A stretch of DNA of 13,881 nt, taken from assembly GCA_017936185.1 (NCBI GenBank), contig JAGBGA010000030.1, positions 1 to 13,881 of the forward strand, written 5' to 3'. The notes beneath the pieces are model-generated. The model did not search any database. It was not told where the DNA came from and was given only the letters and a program-made list of their open reading frames with translations. Made by a program: the position numbers and the translations under genes. The DNA comes from Alphaproteobacteria bacterium (lineage in GTDB: Bacteria > Pseudomonadota > Alphaproteobacteria > Rs-D84). Within the stretch, counting starts at the first letter, position 1, and every line of letters starts with the position of its first letter. Below are positions 1 through 6,911 of the stretch, piece after piece.

Positions 1-10
1 GACAACCCCA

Positions 11-232
11 CACACATCGTCATGCCGGCGACGGCCGGTATCCATTGCAAAAAAACACACCACAAGAATACACTCTTAAGCACAATGGACCCCGACCTTC
101 GTCGGGGTGACGACAAAGCCCACACACACCGTCATACCGGCGACGGCCGGTATCCATTGCAAAAAAACACACAACAAGAAAAACACTCTTAAACCCCTTT
201 GTCACTCCTGCGCAGGCAGGAGTGGGTCTTGA
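11..232. repeat. Cluster of four REP-like palindromic elements
   Basis: Four short hairpin elements lie in this gene-free stretch. Three share the layout GTCA, a 7-8 bp stem with a 4-nt loop, then TCCATTG: 19-47 (plus), 83-111 (minus) and 131-159 (plus), each 29 bases. The stems differ but keep pairing: ataccggc/gccggtat in the third, ccccgac/gtcgggg in the second. A fourth, looser one at 201-232 has actcctgc/gcaggagt around gcag. Elements one and three also share their right flank (up to the cactctt at 71-77 and 184-190), forming a direct repeat about 65 bp long. This resembles intergenic REP-type palindromes of proteobacteria. Positions 1-286 show no convincing gene. Confidence 0.75.
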
Positions 233-286
233 AACCGTCCGCGCCGGGGTTAAGGGATTTAAGAATAAAAAACATAAAAATACCGT

Positions 287-315
287 TTGTAAAAAGTGGT
301 GAAACATGCTAAAAT
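287..315 (+). promoter_or_regulatory. Sigma70-type promoter for the secreted Cys-rich protein
   Basis: TTGTAA (287-292), a 17-nt spacer and TAAAAT (310-315), with an extended -10 TG at 307-308. Predicted transcription starts near 322 and gives a leader of about 130 nt before the ATG at 455. A GTG at 296 that would extend the frame lies inside this promoter, which argues against it as the start. Confidence 0.6.
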
Positions 316-344
316 AAAGGGCGAAAGGGGGATTTTTTGTGCCG

Positions 345-444
345 AATCCAAACCACCGTTTGGATTATGCATAAAGCAAAAGAAAAAAGCCGGGATTTCG
401 GGCGTTTTGGAATCAAAAACTGTGCCGAATCCAAACGGTGGTTT
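345..444. repeat. Nested hairpin and 17-bp inverted repeat in leader
   Basis: Positions 345-366 form a 9-bp hairpin (aatccaaac, loop cacc, gtttggatt). Positions 350-366 are also the exact reverse complement of 428-444, a 17-bp inverted repeat with a 61-bp spacer. The 15-mer gtgccgaatccaaac occurs directly repeated at 339-353 and 422-436. The local hairpin and the long-range stem share bases and cannot form together. The right arm ends 10 nt before the start codon at 455. Confidence 0.7.
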
Positions 445-454
445 TATAAGACAT

Positions 455-2860
455 ATGAAGACAAAATTTCTGACTTTTTTAAGTATGATTGTTGCCATTG
501 GAATTGGTGTAAATTCGGCCTGGGGTGGGACGTGTGGTGATAAAAGCGTTAGCTTTAGTCGTTTTGAAGAACCAGAGCACAGAAATTTTTTGTATTCTAA
601 TAAGTACGATTTTGATATAGCTGATTGGTGTCACCTTAATAAACAAAGTTGGTGTGTGTCAACGTTTGATTATGGTGAAGAGCCTAAGAAGATTAGTGAC
701 AATGTATATAAATGTGACACAAGTGACTGTGGAGCAGGTACATTCGTGTATATGAAGCCGAACCATTATTTTGACGATAAAAATATAAACGAAGAAGGAC
801 TTTATATTTGTGTAATTCAAGGTGGTGGGAATACAAGATGGTATCCGCATAAAGTAGAAAGATGTCCCTGTGATTTAAGTAAGTGGACGAAGATTAAAAC
901 GGTCAAAAATGCTAGCGATGATAGGGATTGGTATTATAAGATTGAAAAAGATACACGAAAAAGTTGCTATATCGACAAAACCGACAAAAAGAACTGCGGT
1001 TGTTTAGAAGGCACAAAAGGTTATAATGTTGGGGAAGATGTAGGTGTTTCTTGTTCCAGTGTGATGTATCTGAATGGAATAGAAAACGCAACAAAATGTT
1101 ATAAAGTTTGTGTTGATGGAGGGAAGTGGGAAACAAAAATAAAAGAATGTAAGGGAGGATACAGAGTTGCAGATGATGGGTTTGCTTGTGTTGAAGCGAC
1201 AAATACCCCATCGACCACCACATCCACCCCATCCACCAATAACGGTGAATGTAGCCCAGATGAACTTAATGGAAAGAATGCAAGTAAAGGAAAAAAAAGC
1301 GGTGATACGTGTATTGCAACAAAATGTAAAGATGGTGCGTATTTGGTTGTGAAAGACAATCAAAGTCAAGGTTGGTGTGTCTTTCCGACATTTTGCAAAG
1401 ATAAGCCAAATACAAAACTTAATATTATTAATAATGACAAAACGGATTTACAATGCGTGCCGATTGAACCCAGTGAACCCGCCGCCGGTGAAGAACCCGT
1501 CACCGAAGCGCCCGCCGAAGAACAGGGCGATGTGTCCACGTCTGGTGACCAAACGCCCGCCGATACATCAGCCACCGAACAAGAAGCATGTGCCAAGGTT
1601 GGACGTTGGGCGTTAGGTACTTGTGTATGTAACGATATATATAAACAATGGAATCATGACAAATTGGATTGTGAATATATACCATATATGCCACAACAAA
1701 CAAATACAGAATGTATTGATGCGGGTGGCACTTGGACCATGGATAAAAGGTGTATTTGCCCCGAAGAAAAAGAAAGAAAAGGGCAATATTGTGTTGAAAA
1801 GTCTGGCGCGCCCACCGATACACCAACCACCGGACAAGACCCATGTGCCGCCGGTGGTGGGACGCCTGGGGATGATGGCGCGTGCGATTGTGGTGATGGT
1901 AAAATGTGGGATGACACACAAAAGCAATGTGTTGGCGCGACCGATGCCGGGGGCGATGCCATCACCAGTGAAGAAGCACCGTCTGGCGAAAATACTGATG
2001 TCGAAAATAGTGACAGTCAAGATGGTGAAAGTGCGGGACAGGATGTTGCCCAAGAAACCCCGGTTGACCCGGCGGTGGAATGTTCGGAAAATGGTGGCAA
2101 ATGGGATGCGCAATCCAATCAATGCATAACGCCGGAAATGCAACGTGAAATTGACAGGCAAAAATCACAAGAAAACGTCGATAAATTAAAGGCGGATGCC
2201 GACGCCGCACGTGAACGCGAACAATCGACGGAAAACAAATTAATTGGCGCGGCGGGCATTGGCGCAACCGGTATTGGTGGCATGATGTTGGCACAAAGCG
2301 CCGCCGAAAACGCCGCCGATGACGATGCCGAACGCGCAATGCGGGCATACCTGGCCACGTTCCGATGTGATTATGGTGGGGGCAAAACCGTTCGCGGTGG
2401 TGAACAAGAAATCGAATTGCCGGGTGGAAATGAACTGATTAATCTTTACAGTGAATATATCGCATTGGCAAATGATTTAAAGGTACGCAAAGAACAATTG
2501 GGGTTAAAACCCGGGATTGAATCGGAACCGATATTGGATGGTGCAACATCGGGTCTTTATGACGATATTGCGGTTGGCAAGACGGGCGGTGCGTACACGT
2601 CACTTGCGCGTGCGTTAATGGACCCCAAGGGCGCGGATGCGGCGGCATGGGCGGCCCAACGCGCGGAAACAGCGAAAAATCTGAAAACCGGGGCAATTAC
2701 CGCGGGTGTTGGCGCCGGTGGCAGTATGATTGGTAACCTTGCAATAAATTCGGGCGAAGACAAAAAGAATAAAGCAAACGAAATCGAACGTAAATACGAC
2801 GCCAAAAAAGTATCAGGCGACACAATAAACGCAAACAAAAACACCCCCACCGAACAATAG
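455..2860 (+). CDS. Secreted Cys-rich multi-module protein, C-terminal glycine-zipper segments
   Basis: About 801 residues; function unknown. Start chosen at ATG 455 because it opens a clear signal peptide (MKTKFLTFLSMIVAIGIGVNS) and the in-frame upstream GTG at 296 lies in the promoter. After the signal peptide come a Cys-rich region (about 27-335), an acidic Pro/Thr/Ala linker (337-378), and four short Cys modules of the form C-x-GG-x-W-x-C-x-C (about 379-407, 420-447, 464-493, 543-558). A charged helical segment follows (560-595), then two Gly/Ala-rich hydrophobic stretches (597-617 and 745-765) that look like glycine zippers. It ends with TAG. The Cys modules suggest a disulfide-stabilised envelope or surface protein; the hydrophobic stretches could insert in or lie on a membrane. 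The MotA/MotB-like pair follows, but with its own promoter, so a functional link is inference. The first part is visibly more AT-rich than the last third. Confidence 0.8.
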   Translation: MKTKFLTFLSMIVAIGIGVNSAWGGTCGDKSVSFSRFEEPEHRNFLYSNKYDFDIADWCHLNKQSWCVSTFDYGEEPKKISDNVYKCDTSDCGAGTFVYMKPNHYFDDKNINEEGLYICVIQGGGNTRWYPHKVERCPCDLSKWTKIKTVKNASDDRDWYYKIEKDTRKSCYIDKTDKKNCGCLEGTKGYNVGEDVGVSCSSVMYLNGIENATKCYKVCVDGGKWETKIKECKGGYRVADDGFACVEATNTPSTTTSTPSTNNGECSPDELNGKNASKGKKSGDTCIATKCKDGAYLVVKDNQSQGWCVFPTFCKDKPNTKLNIINNDKTDLQCVPIEPSEPAAGEEPVTEAPAEEQGDVSTSGDQTPADTSATEQEACAKVGRWALGTCVCNDIYKQWNHDKLDCEYIPYMPQQTNTECIDAGGTWTMDKRCICPEEKERKGQYCVEKSGAPTDTPTTGQDPCAAGGGTPGDDGACDCGDGKMWDDTQKQCVGATDAGGDAITSEEAPSGENTDVENSDSQDGESAGQDVAQETPVDPAVECSENGGKWDAQSNQCITPEMQREIDRQKSQENVDKLKADADAAREREQSTENKLIGAAGIGATGIGGMMLAQSAAENAADDDAERAMRAYLATFRCDYGGGKTVRGGEQEIELPGGNELINLYSEYIALANDLKVRKEQLGLKPGIESEPILDGATSGLYDDIAVGKTGGAYTSLARALMDPKGADAAAWAAQRAETAKNLKTGAITAGVGAGGSMIGNLAINSGEDKKNKANEIERKYDAKKVSGDTINANKNTPTEQ

Positions 2861-2912
2861 TCATGCCCCAGCACCACATATAAAAAATAAAAATTAAGAT
2901 ATTAAATCCCTG

Positions 2913-2942
2913 TTGACACGATTTCAAAAAATTTACTATGAT
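2913..2942 (+). promoter_or_regulatory. Near-consensus sigma70 promoter for the channel operon
   Basis: TTGACA (2913-2918), an 18-nt spacer and TATGAT (2937-2942). The TTG at 2913 could be read as a start codon extending the next gene, but it is the -35 box. The gene starts at ATG 2967. Confidence 0.75.
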
Positions 2943-2966
2943 TATATCAAAGCGAGAGATATAACC

Positions 2967-3740
2967 ATGACCAAACATTTTCATAACGCGCTTAATCTGA
3001 TGGCTTTATTCACCGCATTGCTGGTTGCGGCGGTTATGTATTTTTGGGCGGAATTCATTGAAATTTCAACCGCAAACATATGGTTAAACGGTGTAATTAT
3101 CGGCACAACAATATTTGGTATTGGCCAGTGCTTTGTCCACATGTTCCGGCTTTTACCAGAATACAAATGGTTGCATGGTTATATAAATAAAAAGCGCAAC
3201 ATCGCCCTTGCCCCCGATTTACTGCGTCCGGTTGCCCAAATACTTACATCGCGCCCAAGTCGCATTTCCGCAAACGACGTTAACGGTTTACTTGACATGA
3301 TATTAATGCGTTTTGATGACACGCGCGAATCGATAAATTATATAACCAACACATTAATCTTTTTGGGATTATTGGGAACATTCTGGGGGCTTATTTTAAC
3401 CGTTGGCGGTTTCGCCGAAATAATTGGTGGTCTTAACTTTGCGGATGAAAGTGTACTTCAAACAATGCAGGCCGGCATGACCAAACCATTGGCGGGCATG
3501 GCAACCGCGTTTACCAGTTCTTTACTTGGCCTTGGGGGCAGCTTGGCCGTTGGTTTCCTGGGGCTTCAGGTACAGATTGCCCAAAACACAATGTATCACC
3601 AATTGGAAGATTTTCTTGCCAAGCGCACAAACATAAACGCAACTCAAGAAATCGCACGTATATTGCCACAAATCAACCTGGCAACACGTGAATTAACAAG
3701 AACAATTCAAAACATCGACCAAGACGAACAAAACGTCTAG
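2967..3740 (+). CDS. MotA/TolQ/ExbB-family proton channel subunit
   Basis: 257 residues. Start is ATG 2967, preceded by a GAGAG ribosome-binding site like the one before the next gene. Four membrane helices are visible: about 6-31, 39-61, 125-150 and 180-205. The signature GLLGTFWGL (134-142) in the third helix and the Gly/Ala/Ser-rich fourth helix (GMATAFTSSLLGLGGSLA) match the pore helices of the MotA/TolQ/ExbB family. Family members form a pentamer around a dimer of a single-helix partner and convert proton flow into mechanical work on the envelope; that partner is the next gene. The size, without a long cytoplasmic loop, is nearer ExbB/TolQ than flagellar MotA. No flagellar gene is in the window, so the energised process is unknown. 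Confidence 0.88.
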   Translation: MTKHFHNALNLMALFTALLVAAVMYFWAEFIEISTANIWLNGVIIGTTIFGIGQCFVHMFRLLPEYKWLHGYINKKRNIALAPDLLRPVAQILTSRPSRISANDVNGLLDMILMRFDDTRESINYITNTLIFLGLLGTFWGLILTVGGFAEIIGGLNFADESVLQTMQAGMTKPLAGMATAFTSSLLGLGGSLAVGFLGLQVQIAQNTMYHQLEDFLAKRTNINATQEIARILPQINLATRELTRTIQNIDQDEQNV

Positions 3741-3772
3741 CAAAAAAATATCTAACCAGAGAGAGAAACACA

Positions 3773-4885
3773 ATGTTAAAACTTCGTTATCGTAACAAAC
3801 CAAACGCATGGCCCGGATTCGTCGATTTATTTTCGAACTTGGTTATCATATTGATATTCTTGCTGATTGTGTTTGTATTTTTATGGACCACAACCAGTGT
3901 ATTTAACAAATCGACCGGCGCCCGCGCGGTTGCAGACTTGAAACAAATAAACGCAGAACAAGCGCAAACCATTGAACAAATGGTGGCCGACGAACGCGAA
4001 GCGAACTATCTTTTGACACGTGCCCGCGATGAATTATTGGGTCTTGAACAAAACAATGCCGAATTAAACAACGAATTGGTTGCGATTGACACCAGCATTG
4101 AAGACTTGGTTACCGCATACGAAAATAAAATCCAAGAATTACAGCAAGAAATGGCCGGTATGCAGGAAACGGTGGACAAACTGAACGTGCAAATTGCCCA
4201 AGTAAAATTGGACAAAGAAAAAACAGCCGAACTGGAACAAGAACGCAAAAAATTACAAGACGAAATGACCGCGCAACGCGCCGCCCTTCAAGACCAGTTG
4301 GCAAAACTTCAAGCCGCCCTTGATGCCGCCGAAGAAAAATCGCGCAAACAAGAAATTCAATACGTCGAAATGTCAACGCGCCTTAATCGTGCATTGGCCG
4401 ACAAGATTGCGGAATTAAACGACGTTGCAAAATACCAATCTGAATTTTACAAAGGCATAAAATTGGCATTGGGCGAGCGCACCACAATACATGACGACGG
4501 CGACCGCTTTATTGTAAACAGTGACATTTTATTCCCCAGTGGTTCATACAAATTATCCGCCGAAGGAAAAAAGCAATTACACTTGATTGCCAACGTCATC
4601 AAAGACATGGAAGACAAAATCCCTACAAACATAAATTGGATTATTCGTGTTGATGGCCACACAGACAACGAAATGGTAATACCGGGCACCGCCAACTATA
4701 AAAACAACACCGAACTGTCATTCTTGCGCGCGGCCGCGGTTGCACGCGAATTAACAAACGCCGGTGTTGCAAAGCGTCGCTTGGTCCCAAGTGGCTTTGG
4801 CGATATGTATCCGGTCGCATTGGGCAACGACAAGGCAAGTCTTCAGAAAAATCGCCGTATTGAATTACAATTAACAAACCCATAA
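3773..4885 (+). CDS. MotB-like stator partner with OmpA peptidoglycan-binding domain
   Basis: 370 residues, 32 nt after the channel gene and with its own GAGAGAG ribosome-binding site, so one operon. A short cytoplasmic N-terminus leads to one membrane helix that starts WPGFVDLFSNLVIILIF; Asp18 at its entry sits where the proton-carrying Asp of MotB lies. A long Gln/Glu-rich coiled coil follows (about 52-215). The C-terminal OmpA-like domain (about 230-370) contains the expected HTDN and NRRIEL motifs, the Asp and Arg of which bind diaminopimelate in this family. The pair is therefore predicted to anchor to peptidoglycan and transmit force across the periplasm. It resembles the 'peptidoglycan-binding protein' next to an ExbB/MotA homologue found in many alphaproteobacteria. 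The coiled coil is much longer than in TolR or ExbD. Confidence 0.88.
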   Translation: MLKLRYRNKPNAWPGFVDLFSNLVIILIFLLIVFVFLWTTTSVFNKSTGARAVADLKQINAEQAQTIEQMVADEREANYLLTRARDELLGLEQNNAELNNELVAIDTSIEDLVTAYENKIQELQQEMAGMQETVDKLNVQIAQVKLDKEKTAELEQERKKLQDEMTAQRAALQDQLAKLQAALDAAEEKSRKQEIQYVEMSTRLNRALADKIAELNDVAKYQSEFYKGIKLALGERTTIHDDGDRFIVNSDILFPSGSYKLSAEGKKQLHLIANVIKDMEDKIPTNINWIIRVDGHTDNEMVIPGTANYKNNTELSFLRAAAVARELTNAGVAKRRLVPSGFGDMYPVALGNDKASLQKNRRIELQLTNP

Positions 4886-4917
4886 AAAAGTCCCCCGCAA
4901 ACGCGGGGCTTTCTTTT
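4884..4917. terminator. Bidirectional rho-independent terminator
   Basis: Stem CCCCGC/GCGGGG (4893-4898, 4903-4908) with loop AAAC, followed on the plus strand by CTTTCTTTT and preceded by AAAAAAG, which is the T-tract for the minus strand. It separates the convergent MotB-like gene and cyclophilin remnant. Confidence 0.85.
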
Positions 4918-5050
4918 AATCAATAATTTCCATTCGAATAATTTCATCTGGGCTTTCAACCCGACCATTGTTTCGTGCACTGCCCCGCTTTATTTTATCA
5001 ACAAATTCCATACCACTTGTCACACGTCCCCAAAGTGTATAATTGCCACT
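4916..5050 (-). pseudogene. Cyclophilin-type peptidyl-prolyl isomerase, C-terminal remnant
   Basis: Only the last 44 codons are recognisable: SGNYTLWGRVTSGMEFVDKI, then KRG and SPDEIIRMEI, the standard end of bacterial cyclophilins. An intact family member has about 150-190 residues, so roughly three quarters is missing. The frame stays open upstream to 5257, but that stretch runs through a terminator hairpin (5102-5119) and a tRNA-end remnant and has no cyclophilin motifs in any minus frame, so it is probably not coding. Ends in TAA next to the shared terminator. Most likely the 5' part was lost in a rearrangement linked to integration at the neighbouring tRNA gene. Confidence 0.72.
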
Positions 5051-5091
5051 TTTTAATTCTAACTTTCGAACTCGGTGGAAATATTTGAAAA

Positions 5092-5119
5092 CAAACAAAA
5101 ACTTGCCCCGATGGGCAAG
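5092..5119 (-). terminator. Leftward terminator hairpin, innermost of three
   Basis: Stem CTTGCCC/GGGCAAG (5102-5108, 5113-5119), 4-nt loop, followed on the minus strand by TTTTTGTTTG. It lies just downstream of the tRNA-end remnant at 5131-5148. Confidence 0.65.
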
Positions 5120-5130
5120 CTTTGAAACTA

Positions 5131-5148
5131 TGGTTGGGGCAGCTGATT
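5131..5148 (-). repeat. Partial tRNA-Gln 3' end, likely old attachment-site remnant
   Basis: On the minus strand GAATCAGCTGCCCCAACCA matches the acceptor end and encoded CCA of the tRNA-Gln at 11761-11834 (GAATCCAGCTGCCCCAACCA) except for one deleted base. Upstream of it the sequence diverges completely from tRNA. It is the third copy of this end in the window and probably marks an earlier integration or deletion at the same site. Confidence 0.6.
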
Positions 5149-5158
5149 CCCTCGGCAT

Positions 5159-5178
5159 AAAAATGCCTGTGGGGCATT
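5159..5178 (-). terminator. Leftward terminator hairpin, middle of three
   Basis: Minus strand AATGCC, loop CCACA, GGCATT then TTTT (stem 5162-5167 with 5173-5178). The ATGCC arm could instead pair with GGCAT at 5154-5158, so two alternative hairpins are possible. Confidence 0.5.
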
Positions 5179-5232
5179 CGTTAGCACTTGAACTGCACTT
5201 CGTTTGTTCTCGTTTACTCATTGTCGAACCAG

Positions 5233-5249
5233 TGCAACAAATTGTTGCA
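5233..5249. repeat. Perfect 8-bp-arm palindrome
   Basis: TGCAACAA, one base, TTGTTGCA. It has operator-like symmetry but no gene next to it; it lies in the gene-free junction 5051-5308. Role unknown. Confidence 0.35.
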
Positions 5250-5273
5250 TGGTACAAACCAACGCACCACAGA

Positions 5274-5303
5274 CCAAAATTAAAACGCCCACACAGGGCG
5301 TTT
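5274..5303 (-). terminator. Terminator of the tRNA-Gln unit, displaced by the element
   Basis: Stem AAACGCCC/GGGCGTTT (5283-5290, 5296-5303), 5-nt loop, then TTTTAATTTT on the minus strand. It directly follows the displaced tRNA 3' end at 5309-5354, so before integration it was most likely the terminator of the tRNA-Gln transcript. Confidence 0.75.
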
Positions 5304-5308
5304 GAATT

Positions 5309-5354
5309 TTGGTTGGGGCAGCTGGATTCGAACCAACACTGACGGAGTCAGAGT
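5309..5354. repeat. Left attachment site (displaced tRNA-Gln 3' part)
   Basis: 46 bases identical to 11760-11805. The match ends at GAGT: here TTTT follows, at the tRNA CCGG follows, which sets one boundary of the crossover region. The repeat includes the tRNA anticodon loop, a common crossover site for tRNA-specific integrases. Confidence 0.92.
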
Positions 5355-5460
5355 TTTTTCATAATAAAAGACCATAACCTACCATCACCACCAATAACAA
5401 GAACCACAAGGCTTCATTTGTTCTCAAATGTTATCAACAGTCACTGTTTTTATTACAGAC

Positions 5461-5477
5461 TGTCCCACCTGTGTCCC
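5461..5477 (+). promoter_or_regulatory. Putative integrase arm-type site, left end
   Basis: TGTCCC-ACCTG-TGTCCC: two hexamers 11 bp apart, one helical turn. The same arrangement occurs at 11671-11687 and, inverted, at 11566-11582. About 107 bp inside the left core repeat. Confidence 0.55.
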
Positions 5478-5481
5478 ACCA

Positions 5482-6780
5482 TTATTCGTCTTCACTATCA
5501 CATTCTGATTTGAGTTCATCGTCTTTTTTTTCTCGCTTACTATTTGCAACATTTGAATAAACATCCGCTACAGCAGACAAGATTTTTGCAGCGTTTTCAG
5601 CCCCCCCTATACGGTTTACCCATTTTTCTGACACGTTAAGCAAGGCAATCATCGGATTGTCGCTTTTTTCGTGATTTGTTATACAGTCACTGGGGTTCTT
5701 TGCAGCAGCATCTAATGTTTGGTCTAACAATTTTACTTTTAGTTTCTGCGACATATCGTCATCACCAACGTCTGCAATTTGCTTGGCGAGTCCTGCATAA
5801 GTTTTTGCTGTTGCCTCTTTGTGAGAGTATTCTTCAATCAGTTTTTTGGATGTTTTCAAGTTTGTATTTTGGAATATGCCCAACCATATAAGTGCAGCAC
5901 AAACTGGTACCAACATAAGGGTCAAATGCGGAGCTTCATCCAATGCGACAGAGACCCCAACGGTACACATCAACACAATTGTGACAATCGTTGGAATAAT
6001 GGCAACGCATGCCAAAATGCTAATCATCCAGACAAATCTTTTGTACCCGTTGTTATAATTTTTCTCTTCTGTTTCCCGTTTGTTTTTATATGCCTCGGCT
6101 AACCCTGCAGACATCGCCCCTGGCAATAAGTTTTCAACTTGGTCTTTTAACGAATTGTATTGAACAGCCCATCCGTTAATGGTATCTGCATAATTTTTTT
6201 TGGTGTTTTTTTCTAGTTCATCCAGTTGAACAGTCAACTTATCGTATGTTTTGTCAAGCCGCTCTTTAAGCCCATCAACATGCTGAACCTCCCCTGTTTC
6301 TGAATTTTTCGTATCATATCCAAACAACGTCTGATACAGTTTGCGGATTTCGTTTTTGTCTTTTTCCGCCTGAGAATATAATGTTCCGATATTATTAACC
6401 TGTTCATTCATTGTTTCAATGTCGTCCAGGATATTAGGGTTAGCCTCAATCACTTTTTTAATTTCGTCCGCTTTGTCAGAAAGTTCTTGAATATCGTCAG
6501 TTAAAGCACGTATCGTTGCCACATCTTTCTCAGCCGATTGTGCAAATCCTGATATCGCACCAGTTTTGGAAACAATATCATTGTAAACCGTTTCATATTC
6601 TTTATATTTACCTTTCAGCTGAGCCAAACTCCTAACCAAGCTTGTAGCATTTTTTGTTTCTTCTGGAACGCTTATCTCACAGGCAGCAATTCGCTTTGAC
6701 AACTTTTCTACGTCGGTTTTCAACAGCTCCAATTCTTTCAAAACACTTTCAGAATTCGTAAAATCGTACTTTTTTTTCAT
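5482..6780 (-). CDS. Coiled-coil protein with two central membrane helices, unknown function
   Basis: 432 residues from ATG 6780, chosen because AGGGGTG lies just upstream; an ATG 39 nt further up (6819) lacks such a site. Residues 1 to about 235 are almost entirely charged coiled coil. Two membrane helices follow (about 249-275 and 286-304) with a short loop, then a conserved-looking LIEEYSHKEATAKTYAGLAK segment (315-334) and an acidic tail ending SECDSEDE. Topology: long helical arm and C-terminal domain probably on the same side of the inner membrane. I recall similar segments (an LPGAxSAGLA stretch before the helices, and an EYxHK motif after) in uncharacterised bacterial proteins, but cannot name a family. 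It is at the far end of the mobile element, a usual place for cargo; a membrane sensor or abortive-infection role is only a guess. Ends TAA. Confidence 0.75.
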   Translation of the reverse strand: MKKKYDFTNSESVLKELELLKTDVEKLSKRIAACEISVPEETKNATSLVRSLAQLKGKYKEYETVYNDIVSKTGAISGFAQSAEKDVATIRALTDDIQELSDKADEIKKVIEANPNILDDIETMNEQVNNIGTLYSQAEKDKNEIRKLYQTLFGYDTKNSETGEVQHVDGLKERLDKTYDKLTVQLDELEKNTKKNYADTINGWAVQYNSLKDQVENLLPGAMSAGLAEAYKNKRETEEKNYNNGYKRFVWMISILACVAIIPTIVTIVLMCTVGVSVALDEAPHLTLMLVPVCAALIWLGIFQNTNLKTSKKLIEEYSHKEATAKTYAGLAKQIADVGDDDMSQKLKVKLLDQTLDAAAKNPSDCITNHEKSDNPMIALLNVSEKWVNRIGGAENAAKILSAVADVYSNVANSKREKKDDELKSECDSEDE

Positions 6781-6823
6781 TAATGACACCCCTAATACCA
6801 CATTGTTATCTTTTATCATTGAC

Positions 6824-6886
6824 TATCATAGACAATCACCGTCAACTTTTCCATTGTTTTTTCTACATATCTAATATATCATAGAC
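6824..6886. repeat. Two 10-bp direct repeats upstream of the coiled-coil gene
   Basis: TATCATAGAC at 6824-6833 and 6877-6886, 53 bp apart, just before the leftward gene starting at 6780. Could be operator half-sites, but no convincing promoter is seen between them. Confidence 0.3.
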
Positions 6887-6911
6887 GTGTATCCGCAAAG
6901 GATGCCGAAGA

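Noticed and set aside
296..454. N-terminal extension of the Cys-rich protein from a GTG at 296
   Set aside because: The GTG lies within a well-formed promoter, the region is made of repeats, and a clear signal peptide starts at 455.
2913..2966. TTG start for the channel gene at 2913
   Set aside because: The TTG is part of a TTGACA -35 box with TATGAT 18 bp away; ATG 2967 has a ribosome-binding site.
2967..4885. Zorya-type anti-phage system (ZorA/ZorB)
   Set aside because: Only the MotA/MotB-like pair is present; no ZorC, ZorD or ZorE-like gene is adjacent, and the channel subunit lacks the long ZorA tail.
5051..5257. N-terminal part of the cyclophilin reading frame
   Set aside because: The open frame crosses a terminator hairpin and a tRNA-end remnant and contains no cyclophilin core motifs.
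5093..5281. tmRNA or second tRNA gene ending at the GCCCCAACCA remnant
   Set aside because: No T-arm, no matching 5' acceptor strand and no plausible tag-peptide frame could be found; only the acceptor end matches.
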